A DNA stretch of 56,814 nucleotides, from positions 1 through 56,814 of the forward strand of contig JABJGE010000092.1 of NCBI GenBank assembly GCA_018662405.1. The letters are read 5' to 3'. How positions within the stretch are numbered: position 1 is the first letter of the stretch; every line of letters starts with the position of its first letter. This stretch comes from Campylobacteraceae bacterium. GTDB lineage: Bacteria; Campylobacterota; Campylobacteria; Campylobacterales; Arcobacteraceae. The notes below the pieces were generated by a model. It was given only the letters and a program-made list of their open reading frames with translations, ran no database searches and had not been told where the DNA came from. Shown piece by piece: positions 26,110-35,372 of this stretch. The position numbers and the translations under genes were made by a program.

Positions 26110-27867
26110 ATGAGAACTCATTATTGTACAGAAGTTACAGAAGAGAATATTGGCCAAGAAGTTACTGTTGCTGGTTGGGTAAATAGTAGAAGAGATCATG
26201 GTGGATTAATTTTCATTGACTTAAGAGATAAAGGTGGATTAGTACAATTAGTTTGTGATCCAGCTGATGATAAAGAAGCATGGGAAGTTGCAAACTCAGT
26301 AAGAGATGAATTTGTACTTATTGCAAAAGGTAAAGTAAGAGCTAGAGGTGAAGGATTAGAGAATCCAAAACTTATTACTGGTAAAATTGAGATTGTATTA
26401 GATAATTTAATTATTGAAAATAGATCTAAGCCTATGCCATTTGATTTAAATGATCCAAAAGTAAATGAAGAAATTAAATTAAAAAATAGATTTTTAGAAT
26501 TAAGAAGTACAAAATCAGCTAAAATATTTCAATTAAGATCAAAAGTAGGTATTACTGTTAGAAATACTCTTGATGAATTAGGATTTTTAGATGTAGAAAC
26601 TCCAATCTTAACTAAATCTACTCCAGAGGGTGCTAGAGATTATCTTGTACCTTCAAGAGTTCATGGTGGAGAATTTTATGCATTACCACAATCACCACAA
26701 TTATTTAAACAACTTTTAATGGTATCAGGATTTGATAAGTACTACCAAATTGCTAAATGTTTTAGAGATGAAGATTTAAGAGCAGATAGACAACCAGAAT
26801 TTACTCAAATAGATGTTGAGATGAGTTTTTGTGATCAAGAAGATGTAATTAAAGTAGCTGAAAAAGTTATTTATGATGTATTTACAGCAGTTGGTAAAGA
26901 TATCCCTACATCATTTAAAAGAATGACTTATAACGAAGCTATGGAATGTTATGGGTCTGATAAACCAGATATGAGATATGATTTAAAAATGACAGAAGTT
27001 GCTGATATTTTCGACTTTTGTACTTTAGATATTTTTTCAAATATTGCAAAAGATAAAAAGAATAATAGAATTAAAGCATTAAAAGTACCAAATGGTGATA
27101 ATGTATTCTCTAAAAGACAAATGAAAGGTTTTGAAGATTTCGTAAGAAAATTTGGAGCTAGTGGTCTTGGATATTTCCAAATGAAAGAAGATGGATTAAA
27201 AGGTCCATTAAATAAATTCTTTGAAGAAACACCAGAGAAACTAGAAGAATTAGTTGCTAGATGTGAAATGGAAGTTGGAGATATTATCTTCTTTGGAGCA
27301 GGTACAAAAAAATTAGTACTTGATTATATGGGAAGACTTAGAATTGAACTTGCTGAACAAATGAATTTAATTCCAGAAGATACTTATGAGTTCTTATGGG
27401 TTGTTGACTTCCCAATGTTTGAAACAGAAGATGGTAAAACTAAAGCACTTCATCATCCATTTACAATGCCAAAATCTTTAGATGATACATCTGACTTAGA
27501 AGAAATTGAATCTATTGCTTATGATATTGTATTAAATGGTACAGAGCTTGGTGGTGGAAGTATTAGAATTCATAAAAGTGATATTCAGGCTAAAATATTT
27601 GAACTTATGAATATAAGTGAAGAAGAGCAAAGAGAAAAGTTTGGTTTCTTACTAGATGCACTTGAATTTGGTGCTCCACCTCATGGTGGATTTGCTATGG
27701 GTCTTGATAGACTTATTATGTTACTTGCTGGTACTGATTCTATTAGAGATGTTATCGCATTCCCTAAAACTCAAAAAGCTCAATGTCTTCTAGCTCATGC
27801 ACCAAGTGCAGTTGATGCAGAACAACTTAAAGATTTAAGTATTAGAATTAGAAAAACAGAACAATAG
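26110..27867 (+). CDS. aspS: Aspartyl-tRNA synthetase, probably non-discriminating (Asp/Asn)
   Basis: Class II synthetase. The OB-fold anticodon domain is at 1-105. Motif 2 ([18 protein letters not shown], near 217-234), the bacterial GAD insertion (about 285-420) and motif 3 ([11 protein letters not shown], near 537-547) are all present. Length 585 is normal. Residue 30 is His in RRDHGG. In the family this position is His in enzymes that charge both tRNA-Asp and tRNA-Asn, and Leu in strict ones such as E. coli. That fits Campylobacterota, which lack asparaginyl-tRNA synthetase and amidate Asp-tRNA-Asn by GatCAB. GGAG precedes the ATG. It may be co-transcribed with tilS, 30 bases downstream. 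Confidence 0.97.
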   Translation: MRTHYCTEVTEENIGQEVTVAGWVNSRRDHGGLIFIDLRDKGGLVQLVCDPADDKEAWEVANSVRDEFVLIAKGKVRARGEGLENPKLITGKIEIVLDNLIIENRSKPMPFDLNDPKVNEEIKLKNRFLELRSTKSAKIFQLRSKVGITVRNTLDELGFLDVETPILTKSTPEGARDYLVPSRVHGGEFYALPQSPQLFKQLLMVSGFDKYYQIAKCFRDEDLRADRQPEFTQIDVEMSFCDQEDVIKVAEKVIYDVFTAVGKDIPTSFKRMTYNEAMECYGSDKPDMRYDLKMTEVADIFDFCTLDIFSNIAKDKKNNRIKALKVPNGDNVFSKRQMKGFEDFVRKFGASGLGYFQMKEDGLKGPLNKFFEETPEKLEELVARCEMEVGDIIFFGAGTKKLVLDYMGRLRIELAEQMNLIPEDTYEFLWVVDFPMFETEDGKTKALHHPFTMPKSLDDTSDLEEIESIAYDIVLNGTELGGGSIRIHKSDIQAKIFELMNISEEEQREKFGFLLDALEFGAPPHGGFAMGLDRLIMLLAGTDSIRDVIAFPKTQKAQCLLAHAPSAVDAEQLKDLSIRIRKTEQ

Positions 27868-27897
27868 GTTTTGTATACTTACTTGATTAGATAAAAT

Positions 27898-28866
27898 ATG
27901 ATACCTTTAGAGATAAGTACAAAGAAGAATCTTTTAGCTTTCTCTGCAGGTATTGACTCTACTGCATTATTTTTTATACTCATAGAAAATAATATCCCTT
28001 TTGATATTGCAATTGTTGATTATGGATTGAGAGATCAATCTAAAGATGAAGTTATTTATGCTCATCAATTAGCTCTTAAGTATAATAAACAAATATTTTT
28101 AAAAGAATTTACAAAAGATAGTAAGTTTAGTGAAAAATTAGCACGTGATTTTAGGCATAACTTTTTTGAAGAATTAATTGATCAATATAACTATAATTCT
28201 CTTATTACAGCACATCAATTAAATGATAAACTTGAATGGTTTTTAATGCAATTATCTAAAGGGGCAGGTTTAGTTGAATTAATTGGTATGAAAGAAAAAG
28301 ATGATAGAGATAATTATAATCTTTTAAAACCTCTTTTAGATTATTCAAAAGATGAACTACAAAACTATTTAGATAAAAATAACTATAAGTATTTTATTGA
28401 CTCTACAAATGAAGATACTAAATATAAGAGAAATTATATAAGATCAAAATTTGCAAATGACTTTATAGATGAGTACAAAGATGGGGTAAAAAATAGTTTT
28501 TCATATTTAGAAAATGATTTAGAAACACTCAATACTGATATAAAACCAAAATGTTTTGAAGATCTTAGTATTTATGATATTAAGAATTTAGATGATAATC
28601 AATTAGTACGAATTATAGATAAAGAATTAAAAAGAAGAGGTCTTATTATAAGTTCTGCTACGAGAGAAGAGATATTAAAGCAACAAGGGATTATTATTTC
28701 TAATAAGATTGCAATTTCTATTTATGATAATAGACTTTGGATTAGTAAAAATTCAAGTGATACTATGGATAAACAATTTAAAGAAAAGTGTAGAATAAAT
28801 AAAGTTCCAAAAAATATTAGAGCTTATTTATATTCTATTGGCTTTGTGAGCTTTGATGATATTTAA
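27898..28866 (+). CDS. tilS: tRNA(Ile)-lysidine synthase
   Basis: Modifies C34 of tRNA-Ile(CAU) to lysidine with ATP and lysine, so that it reads AUA. The N-type ATP-pyrophosphatase P-loop is AFSAGIDSTAL (14-24), a variant of SGGxDS. The middle has TAHQLNDKLEWFLMQL and the conserved KPLLDYSKDELQNYL and DSTNED, RNYIRS blocks. At 322 residues it is a short form with a reduced C-terminal domain, as in other Campylobacterota. No ribosome-binding site is evident ahead of the ATG. The last 32 bases overlap the opposing gene's end. Confidence 0.94.
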   Translation: MIPLEISTKKNLLAFSAGIDSTALFFILIENNIPFDIAIVDYGLRDQSKDEVIYAHQLALKYNKQIFLKEFTKDSKFSEKLARDFRHNFFEELIDQYNYNSLITAHQLNDKLEWFLMQLSKGAGLVELIGMKEKDDRDNYNLLKPLLDYSKDELQNYLDKNNYKYFIDSTNEDTKYKRNYIRSKFANDFIDEYKDGVKNSFSYLENDLETLNTDIKPKCFEDLSIYDIKNLDDNQLVRIIDKELKRRGLIISSATREEILKQQGIIISNKIAISIYDNRLWISKNSSDTMDKQFKEKCRINKVPKNIRAYLYSIGFVSFDDI

Positions 28867-30295
28867 GTATAAAATTAATATCTAATTTTGTACCGTTATT
28901 TTTAAATACTATGGGATAATCAATTGAAATAGGATTATTCTGAAGATTTATTTTATCAATTAATTTATACAATTCACTTGGATTATTTAAAGACACATTT
29001 ACACTATAGCTATATAAAGTATCTTCTTTTTTATCAATATTAATAAATTTAATTTTAGTATTAGTGGGTAATAAATTTTTAATTATATTAGTCATTTCTT
29101 CTGGATTAATTATATTATCTTGTTGATATTTTTTTGTCTTAACTTTAATATTATGGACATTACTAATAAGTTCAGTATTTAGAATAGTAGTTTTATACAT
29201 GCTATCTTCAATATGTTGATCGCTTAGTATTACATTTGAATATATATTTTCTAAATTATCTTTAGTACTTTTTATAAATGTATCTTGATGGAGATAATTT
29301 ATAAGTATCTTTGAACTATTTTTACTAAGTGTTATATTTTCTATATACATATCGTAAGAGGATATTGCAATAAATAAATTTTTTATACGCTGTATAGCTG
29401 TATTATTAATACTATTATGATCTTGTAGTTTTAATATATTTTTAGTATTAGTTTTAATTTCTTTTACAATATTTTTTATAGGTGTATTTTGATTAGTAGG
29501 ATAAAATATATAAAGAGACCATAATATAGCTATGGCTATAAATAAAATTAGTGGTAATTTATAATTTGATCTTTTATAGTTTTTGATTTCCGTATAGCTA
29601 AGTGTATGATAGTTTAATTCTTTTTGTGTAAGTCGTAATAATGTATCTTCTAAATTAATAGGAGTCTGTATAGTATCAATAAGTATTTGTTCTTCTTGCA
29701 ATACTATATTTGTATTAAATATTTGTATAGTTTCTATAAAGAAAGAATTAGATTGTTTATAAAAGATATTAAGATTATTTTGAACCACTTCTAATAGTTC
29801 AAGACTTATTATTTCTTGAAATAATATTGGAAGATTATTGTTATTAAAGAAATTAGTTTGTTTAATATCTAAAAAACTTGATATTTTTGTATGATTTGAA
29901 TAGATAATTTTATTTGTATTGTCTAATATAATCATATAAATTATATTTTCATAATAATATATATTTAGAGAGTTAGAAAGTTTGTTTTGTTTTATATTTT
30001 CTAAAAGTATATGATAAGGTGAAAATGTACAATAATTATTAAATTGATTATATTGTTTTTTTAAGTCTTTAAATTCTTGATTTGATATAGATATTGTATT
30101 TACTGTATCAAGATTAATTTGCTTGTATTTAGAATTACATTCTTTATTAATTATCTCATTAGAATTATTGTGTAAAATTGCTGTATAAGTATTATTCTTT
30201 GAATACTCACATTTTTTAAAATCATTATTTAAAAGAGTATAGCATTGTTTATTCTCTTGTGAATTTATTTTATTAACAACTAAAAATTGTTTCAT
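28835..30295 (-). CDS. Bitopic membrane protein, GspL/PilN-like layout, function unknown
   Basis: I do not recognise a named family. The 486 residues have a cytosolic N-terminal part (1-245), a single membrane helix (about 247-266), a helical stretch (about 280-305) and a periplasmic C-terminal part with alternating strands and helices to 486. The segment YYYENIIYMIILDNTNKIIYSNHTKI is split here for reading: YYYENIIYMIILD at 113-125, then NTNKIIYSNHTKI. It looks like a strand pair of an actin-like domain. This layout resembles GspL or fused PilM-PilN-PilO assembly-platform proteins, but I see no diagnostic motif. It is very rich in Asn and Ile. Its start overlaps the lpxJ-like stop (ATGA), and its end overlaps tilS by 32 bases from the other strand. 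Confidence 0.75.
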   Translation of the reverse strand: MKQFLVVNKINSQENKQCYTLLNNDFKKCEYSKNNTYTAILHNNSNEIINKECNSKYKQINLDTVNTISISNQEFKDLKKQYNQFNNYCTFSPYHILLENIKQNKLSNSLNIYYYENIIYMIILDNTNKIIYSNHTKISSFLDIKQTNFFNNNNLPILFQEIISLELLEVVQNNLNIFYKQSNSFFIETIQIFNTNIVLQEEQILIDTIQTPINLEDTLLRLTQKELNYHTLSYTEIKNYKRSNYKLPLILFIAIAILWSLYIFYPTNQNTPIKNIVKEIKTNTKNILKLQDHNSINNTAIQRIKNLFIAISSYDMYIENITLSKNSSKILINYLHQDTFIKSTKDNLENIYSNVILSDQHIEDSMYKTTILNTELISNVHNIKVKTKKYQQDNIINPEEMTNIIKNLLPTNTKIKFINIDKKEDTLYSYSVNVSLNNPSELYKLIDKINLQNNPISIDYPIVFKNNGTKLDINFILKYHQSSQSQ

Positions 30296-30906
30296 ATTGG
30301 CATCTTTAGCTTAATAAGTTCTCGAGACTCTTCTTTTGATAAGCCTTTTAAATTAAAAGGTTCACTAACAAAAAATTCAATAGTACCAAATGGTTTGGGT
30401 ATTATAAATTGATCCCAAGATTTTAATTGCCAATATTTACTAGCTTTATATGAAAAATAATATATATCTACATCAGCTTTCTGACTCAATGCAATGATTC
30501 CATCTGCAATACTATATATAGGCCCTCTTGGACCATCTGGTGTTATACCAATATTTGAATTTGTTTTTAATTCTTTAATAGCACCTATTAAAGCTTTGAC
30601 CCCACCTTGACTACTTGAACCTCTAACAGATTGAACACCAAGATGATTTACCATTTTTGCAATAGATTCACCATCACTATGATGAGAGATCATAGCTTTA
30701 AATGTACCTGATGGTTGAAATTTTTTAAATAGATATGGTTGCATTAAAAGATTACCATGCCAAAATGCTGCAATGAAAGGTTTTGTAGGTTTCCCTTTTG
30801 GAAAATGAAATTTCTTTTTATTTGTATAGTATATTACTTTTGTAATAATATATAAAATATAAGGAACAATAGTTACTTTTAGAAATTTCTTAATTTTCTT
30901 TTGCAA
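30292..30906 (-). CDS. lpxJ: Lysophospholipid acyltransferase family protein (DUF374), probable LpxJ
   Basis: An inner-membrane-associated acyltransferase of the DUF374 family. The N-terminal 25 residues are hydrophobic and basic. FWHGNLLM (near 48-55) and ISHHSDGESIAK (73-84) form the active-site region. RGSSSQGG (95-102) and the plsC-like ITPDGPRGP (121-129) follow. In Helicobacter pylori the DUF374 protein next to miaB is LpxJ, which adds a secondary acyl chain to lipid A. The same position here supports that name, but the substrate is inferred. The start overlaps the miaB end by 17 bases, and the stop overlaps the next start by 4. Confidence 0.82.
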   Translation of the reverse strand: MQKKIKKFLKVTIVPYILYIITKVIYYTNKKKFHFPKGKPTKPFIAAFWHGNLLMQPYLFKKFQPSGTFKAMISHHSDGESIAKMVNHLGVQSVRGSSSQGGVKALIGAIKELKTNSNIGITPDGPRGPIYSIADGIIALSQKADVDIYYFSYKASKYWQLKSWDQFIIPKPFGTIEFFVSEPFNLKGLSKEESRELIKLKMPI

Positions 30907-32212
30907 CTACTTCACCTTTTAGTGATGTTCTATTCGCATGTATAATTTTAATTGGAACTGTGCAACCTAGTAATTCTTCACTTGCTTCAACGAAGATTTG
31001 ACAATAGTTATCACTAAACCCCATGATTTCACCATTTGGTTTTAATTCTTCGAAGAATACATTCATAGTTTTACCTACATTTTCTTGCATTAGTTCAACT
31101 TGATGATTTTTATGTAATGCAATAACTTCTTCTAATCTAGCTGATGCGATATCATCTTCTACTTGATTAGACATATGTAGTGCTTCTGTTTCTGGTCTAG
31201 GAGAATATTTAAAGTTAAAAATTTGATCAAATTTAACTGTATTAATTACATCTATAGTGTCTTTAAATTCTTCATTTGTTTCTCCAGGGAAACCTACAAT
31301 AATATCTGTACTAATTCTTACTTCAGGCACTAATGACTTAATTCTTTGACATCTATCAATAAACCATTCTTTTGTATAACCACGCTTCATATCTTTTAAT
31401 ACTTTTGTAGATCCAGCTTGTAAAGGAACATGGATTTGTTTACATATTTTAGGGTTTGAAGCAAATTCAGCAATAAATTCATTATCCATATGTAATGGGT
31501 GAGGGGAAGTAAATCTAATTCTTTCAAGCTTTTCTATTTCACTAATAGCTTGTAATAGTTTTGTAAAATTAAATTTATCTCTACCATCACTAAAGTTTTT
31601 ACCATAGTTATTTACATTTTGACCTAATAAGAATACTTCTTTTGCACCATTGTCAACAGCTTTTTGGATTTCTCCAATAATAAGTTCTGGTGGGATACTA
31701 ATTTCTTCACCTCTAGTAGCAGGTACAATACAGAATGTACATTTTTTGTCACATCCTAATGAAATATTAACACTTACTTTATATAAAGAATTTCTATATT
31801 GAGCGAATTCATAATCTGTTTCGTCATGATTAATATCTATTTCTACTGTACCTTTATTTTGTACTGCTTCAGAAATTTTAGATACATTTCTAGCTCCAAC
31901 AACAAAATCAACATAAGGTGCTTTTTTAATTATTTCTTTGCCAAGATGGCTTGCAGTACATCCACATACTCCAACTTTAGCATTTGGTTTTTTCTTTTTT
32001 TTGAATTGTCCAAGTTCTGAAAAAAGTTTAGCTACTGGCTTTTCTCTAACAGAACATGTATTTATAATAATAAGATCAGCATCAGCTACATCTTCAGTTG
32101 TTTCATAATTGTCTTTCGAGTTTAACTCAGCAATAATATGCTCAGTATCTCTTGTATTCATAGCACAACCAAGTGTTTCTATGAATAGTTTTTTATTTCC
32201 TAGATTTTCCAC
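30890..32212 (-). CDS. miaB: tRNA-2-methylthio-N6-dimethylallyladenosine synthase
   Basis: A radical-SAM methylthiotransferase acting on A37 of tRNAs that read UNN codons. The N-terminal UPF0004 domain supplies C16, C53 and C85 for the auxiliary cluster. The radical-SAM motif is CDKKCTFC, with C154, C158 and C161. A TRAM domain occupies the last 65 residues. Length 440 is normal. It lies in the minus-strand run HP0268-like, miaB, lpxJ-like, 486-residue protein, with 22 bases to the upstream gene. Confidence 0.97.
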   Translation of the reverse strand: MENLGNKKLFIETLGCAMNTRDTEHIIAELNSKDNYETTEDVADADLIIINTCSVREKPVAKLFSELGQFKKKKKPNAKVGVCGCTASHLGKEIIKKAPYVDFVVGARNVSKISEAVQNKGTVEIDINHDETDYEFAQYRNSLYKVSVNISLGCDKKCTFCIVPATRGEEISIPPELIIGEIQKAVDNGAKEVFLLGQNVNNYGKNFSDGRDKFNFTKLLQAISEIEKLERIRFTSPHPLHMDNEFIAEFASNPKICKQIHVPLQAGSTKVLKDMKRGYTKEWFIDRCQRIKSLVPEVRISTDIIVGFPGETNEEFKDTIDVINTVKFDQIFNFKYSPRPETEALHMSNQVEDDIASARLEEVIALHKNHQVELMQENVGKTMNVFFEELKPNGEIMGFSDNYCQIFVEASEELLGCTVPIKIIHANRTSLKGEVVAKEN

Positions 32213-32234
32213 GATAGTTGTACTTTTTTATTTT

Positions 32235-32477
32235 TTATAATACGTGAAGCTCATACATGTAAGCATCTTCTTCTAAACCAAACTTAATTTCTCTAAAATG
32301 TACAGTATAATTGTCATCTTCAAAAGTATCAATTAAACTCATCATATCTTTGTGTGAGTTTTCTTTATCAAAGTAAAATAATTTGTCATTACATTTTGTT
32401 AATTCTTCTTTTAATTTATCTACATTTATTTTTTTTGGTTTTGCACTTATTTCTGTTCTTGCTAATAAAATATCCAT
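32235..32477 (-). CDS. HP0268-family small nuclease-like protein
   Basis: An 80-residue protein matching, from memory, Helicobacter pylori HP0268. It has the same length, a central FYF...SHKDM pattern (FYFDKENSHKDM, 33-44) and a C-terminus ending YELHVL, compared with YELHII. HP0268 has been described as a small protein with nicking endonuclease activity, so nuclease function is possible here but not shown. It sits directly upstream of miaB, as in H. pylori. AAGGA precedes the ATG, and a -10 (TAAAAT on the minus strand) lies at 32508-32503. Confidence 0.85.
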   Translation of the reverse strand: MDILLARTEISAKPKKINVDKLKEELTKCNDKLFYFDKENSHKDMMSLIDTFEDDNYTVHFREIKFGLEEDAYMYELHVL

Positions 32478-32502
32478 TTTAAATCCTTATATAATATTTT
32501 TC

Positions 32503-32508
32503 ATTTTA
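32503..32508 (-). promoter_or_regulatory. -10 element for the HP0268-like/miaB/lpxJ operon
   Basis: TAAAAT on the minus strand, preceded by AAAGA and lying 26 bases ahead of the ATG at 32477. It is divergent from the nusA promoter. Confidence 0.45.
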
Positions 32509-32547
32509 TCTTTAAAGCCCTTAATAATTGATAAAGTATATCTTTGC

Positions 32548-32553
32548 TATAAT
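32548..32553 (+). promoter_or_regulatory. -10 element of the nusA promoter
   Basis: TATAAT in the context CTTTGCTATAATCCAAA, about 75 bases ahead of nusA. The TTTGC before it recurs ahead of the atp operon -10. Confidence 0.6.
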
Positions 32554-32628
32554 CCAAACATAACTACACGTTGGACTTTCCAGTAAAATCATATTATTAA
32601 AATTCAATGTTAACAAATAAGGAAAATT

Positions 32629-33855
32629 ATGGATAAGATATTAGATATTTTAGATTCTATCGCACACGAAAAAGCTTTAACACTTACGCAAGTTGAAGAA
32701 GCATTAATTGAAGCACTTGTAAGAACAGCTAAAAAAATGGGTGACTATACATTAGAATATGGAGCATCAATTGATAAAGAAAATAAAAAATTAAATTTAT
32801 TTCAAAAAATAGAAGTTTTAAGTAACGATGATGAAAGATTAACAGCTGAGACGGTTAAAGGTGAAAGATTCGATAAAGAAACTAGAAGAAAAGTTGAAGC
32901 AGATGTACCAAATAACACTGACAATTTCATATCTTTAGATAATGCAAAAGAACTTGATGAAGACTTAGAAATTGGAGATTTTGTACAGTACGATATGGAA
33001 TTTGAACATATGGGAAGAAATGCAGCAACAATTTTACATAGTAACTTTGAATACAAATTACAAAATTTTGTATCGGATAACCTATTTGAAAAATATCAAT
33101 CTCAAATTGGCAATATTATTACTAGTAATGTTACTAGTATTGACCCTCAAGATAATACATTTGTTGAAATTGGTGAAGTTCGTGGAATTATGCCAAGAAA
33201 AAATAGAATTAAAGGTGAAAAGTTTAAAGTTGGAGATGTAGTAAAAGCAGTTGTTAAAGCTGTGACTATTGATAAACAACACGGATTAGTTGTAGAAATT
33301 TCTAGAACATCTCCTAAATTCTTAGAGGCATTATTAGAGCTTGAAGTACCAGAACTAAAAGATAAAAAAATAGAAATTATGGCAAGTGCTAGAATTCCTG
33401 GAGAAAGAGCTAAAATTGCATTATTAGCACTTGATCCTCAAATAGATCCAATTGGTGCTATTGTAGGTGTTAAGGGAATGAGAATTAATGCAGTAAGTGA
33501 AGAATTAAATAACGAATCTATTGATTGTATTGAATATTCTGAAATGAAAGAGATGTTTGTTAGTCGTGCATTAAGTCCAGCAATTGTAAATAGTGTAAAA
33601 GTTGAAGAAGAAGAATTTATTCAAGAAGATGGATATAAAAAGATTGTTACAAAAGCAACTATTACAATTGGTAGTGATCAAAAAAGTAGAGCAATTGGAC
33701 GAGCGGGTTTAAATATTAGACTTGCAGGAATGCTTACAAAATGTGATATTCAATTAAATGAAGTAGATGGTGTATCTAACCCATCACAAAGTAATGATGC
33801 TAAACCACAAGAGCCTACAAAAGATACTTCAGGATTAGAAGCACTATTTAAATAG
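32629..33855 (+). CDS. nusA: Transcription termination/antitermination protein NusA
   Basis: Binds RNA polymerase and modulates pausing, termination and rRNA antitermination. The N-terminal RNA-polymerase-binding domain covers about 1-125, the S1 domain about 130-200 (GEVRGIMPRKNRI) and two KH domains about 205-370. KH motifs are GAIVGVKGMRINAV (278-291) and AIGRAGLNIRLAG. The 408-residue length lacks the C-terminal acidic repeats of E. coli NusA, as expected outside Gammaproteobacteria. AAGGAA precedes the ATG. It is followed 7 bases later by cysS. Confidence 0.96.
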   Translation: MDKILDILDSIAHEKALTLTQVEEALIEALVRTAKKMGDYTLEYGASIDKENKKLNLFQKIEVLSNDDERLTAETVKGERFDKETRRKVEADVPNNTDNFISLDNAKELDEDLEIGDFVQYDMEFEHMGRNAATILHSNFEYKLQNFVSDNLFEKYQSQIGNIITSNVTSIDPQDNTFVEIGEVRGIMPRKNRIKGEKFKVGDVVKAVVKAVTIDKQHGLVVEISRTSPKFLEALLELEVPELKDKKIEIMASARIPGERAKIALLALDPQIDPIGAIVGVKGMRINAVSEELNNESIDCIEYSEMKEMFVSRALSPAIVNSVKVEEEEFIQEDGYKKIVTKATITIGSDQKSRAIGRAGLNIRLAGMLTKCDIQLNEVDGVSNPSQSNDAKPQEPTKDTSGLEALFK

Positions 33856-33862
33856 GAATATT

Positions 33863-35263
33863 ATGAGTTTGTATTTATATGATTCTGTAAAAAAAGAAAA
33901 AGTACTTTTCCAAGCACAAGAGCTTGGAAAAGCTAAAGTGTATGTGTGTGGTCCAACAGTATATGATGATGCACATTTAGGACACGCTAGAAGTGCTATT
34001 GTTTTTGACCTTTTACATAGGCTTTTAATTGCCAATGGTTATGATGTAACACTTGCAAAAAATTTTACCGATGTAGATGATAAAATTATTAAAAAAATGG
34101 AAGAAACTGGTAAGTCACTAGAAGAGATTACAAGTTTTTATATTGATAGTTATTCTAAAGATATGAAAATTTTAAATATATTACCAAATACTATAGAACC
34201 AAAAGCAACTGAAAATTTAGAAGTTATGAAGAAGTTTATACAAAAACTTTTGGATAATGATAATGCATACATTCTTGAAGATGGTATATACTTCGATACA
34301 TCAAAAGATGAAAAATATGGTTCTATATCCAATAGAGCTAGTGATGAAAATTCTCAAGCACGAGTACAAAGCAATAATAATAAAAAAGATCCAAAAGATT
34401 TTGCACTTTGGAAATTTATAAATAATGACACTTTAACTTTTGATACCAAGTATGGAAAAGGTCGTCCAGGATGGCATTGTGAATGTAGTGCCATGATTGA
34501 TAAACATCTTTCAAATCCAAACCTACCATATGCTGTGGATATTCATGGTGGTGGAGCTGATTTATTATTCCCACATCATGAAAATGAAGCTGCTCAAACA
34601 CGACAAGCATGTGGACAAGAATTAGCTAAATATTGGATTCACAATGGATTTGTAAATATCAATGGTGAAAAAATGTCAAAGTCTTTAGGGAATAGTTTTT
34701 TTCTAAAAGATTCTCTAAAGGAATATGATGGAGAAGTTATTAGATTTTATATGCTAACAACTTCTTATAGAGTTGATTTTGGTTTTAATGAAGATGATTT
34801 AATGTCTAGTAAAAAAAGACTAGATAAATTATATAGACTTAAAAAGCGTCTTTATGGTGTGGCTTGTGGGAATATGAATAAGCAATTTAAAGAAGATATA
34901 CTAAGTTCTTTAAATGATGATATGAATACATCCAAAGCACTAGCTACTATAGATGAATTTATTGCAAATGCCAACGACACGCTTGATAAAGAACCAAAGA
35001 ATAAAGCTTTAAAAAAAGAGATCATTGCTAATTGTAAATATTTAGAAGATATACTTGGTATTGGATATCAAGATCCATATTCATATTTTCAGTTTGGACT
35101 ATCAGCAGATGAAAAAAATAATATTGAAGATCTTATTTTGCAAAGAAAAGAAGCTAAAATAAATAAAGATTTTACATTGTCGGATGAAATTAGAGATCAA
35201 TTATCAAGAATGAATATTGCTCTTATGGATACAGTTAATGGTACTATGTGGGAAAAACTATAG
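33863..35263 (+). CDS. cysS: Cysteinyl-tRNA synthetase
   Basis: Class I synthetase for cysteine. CGPTVYDDAHLGHARS at 29-44 holds the HIGH-type motif HLGH (38-41) and zinc ligand C29. The zinc site is completed by the WHCECSAM and HHENEAAQ regions. GEKMSKSLGN near residue 270 carries KMSKS. Length 466 is typical. It starts 7 bases after nusA with AGGA before the ATG. About 90 bases with an AT-rich leader separate it from rho. Confidence 0.97.
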   Translation: MSLYLYDSVKKEKVLFQAQELGKAKVYVCGPTVYDDAHLGHARSAIVFDLLHRLLIANGYDVTLAKNFTDVDDKIIKKMEETGKSLEEITSFYIDSYSKDMKILNILPNTIEPKATENLEVMKKFIQKLLDNDNAYILEDGIYFDTSKDEKYGSISNRASDENSQARVQSNNNKKDPKDFALWKFINNDTLTFDTKYGKGRPGWHCECSAMIDKHLSNPNLPYAVDIHGGGADLLFPHHENEAAQTRQACGQELAKYWIHNGFVNINGEKMSKSLGNSFFLKDSLKEYDGEVIRFYMLTTSYRVDFGFNEDDLMSSKKRLDKLYRLKKRLYGVACGNMNKQFKEDILSSLNDDMNTSKALATIDEFIANANDTLDKEPKNKALKKEIIANCKYLEDILGIGYQDPYSYFQFGLSADEKNNIEDLILQRKEAKINKDFTLSDEIRDQLSRMNIALMDTVNGTMWEKL

Positions 35264-35372
35264 TTGTTTAATTGAAAAATAAACAACTATACACTATACT
35301 TAGGTACTTAAAAAATAAATAACAATTCAAAACTACACTTGTAGTGAAAATCATATGAAGGTCATATCACAA

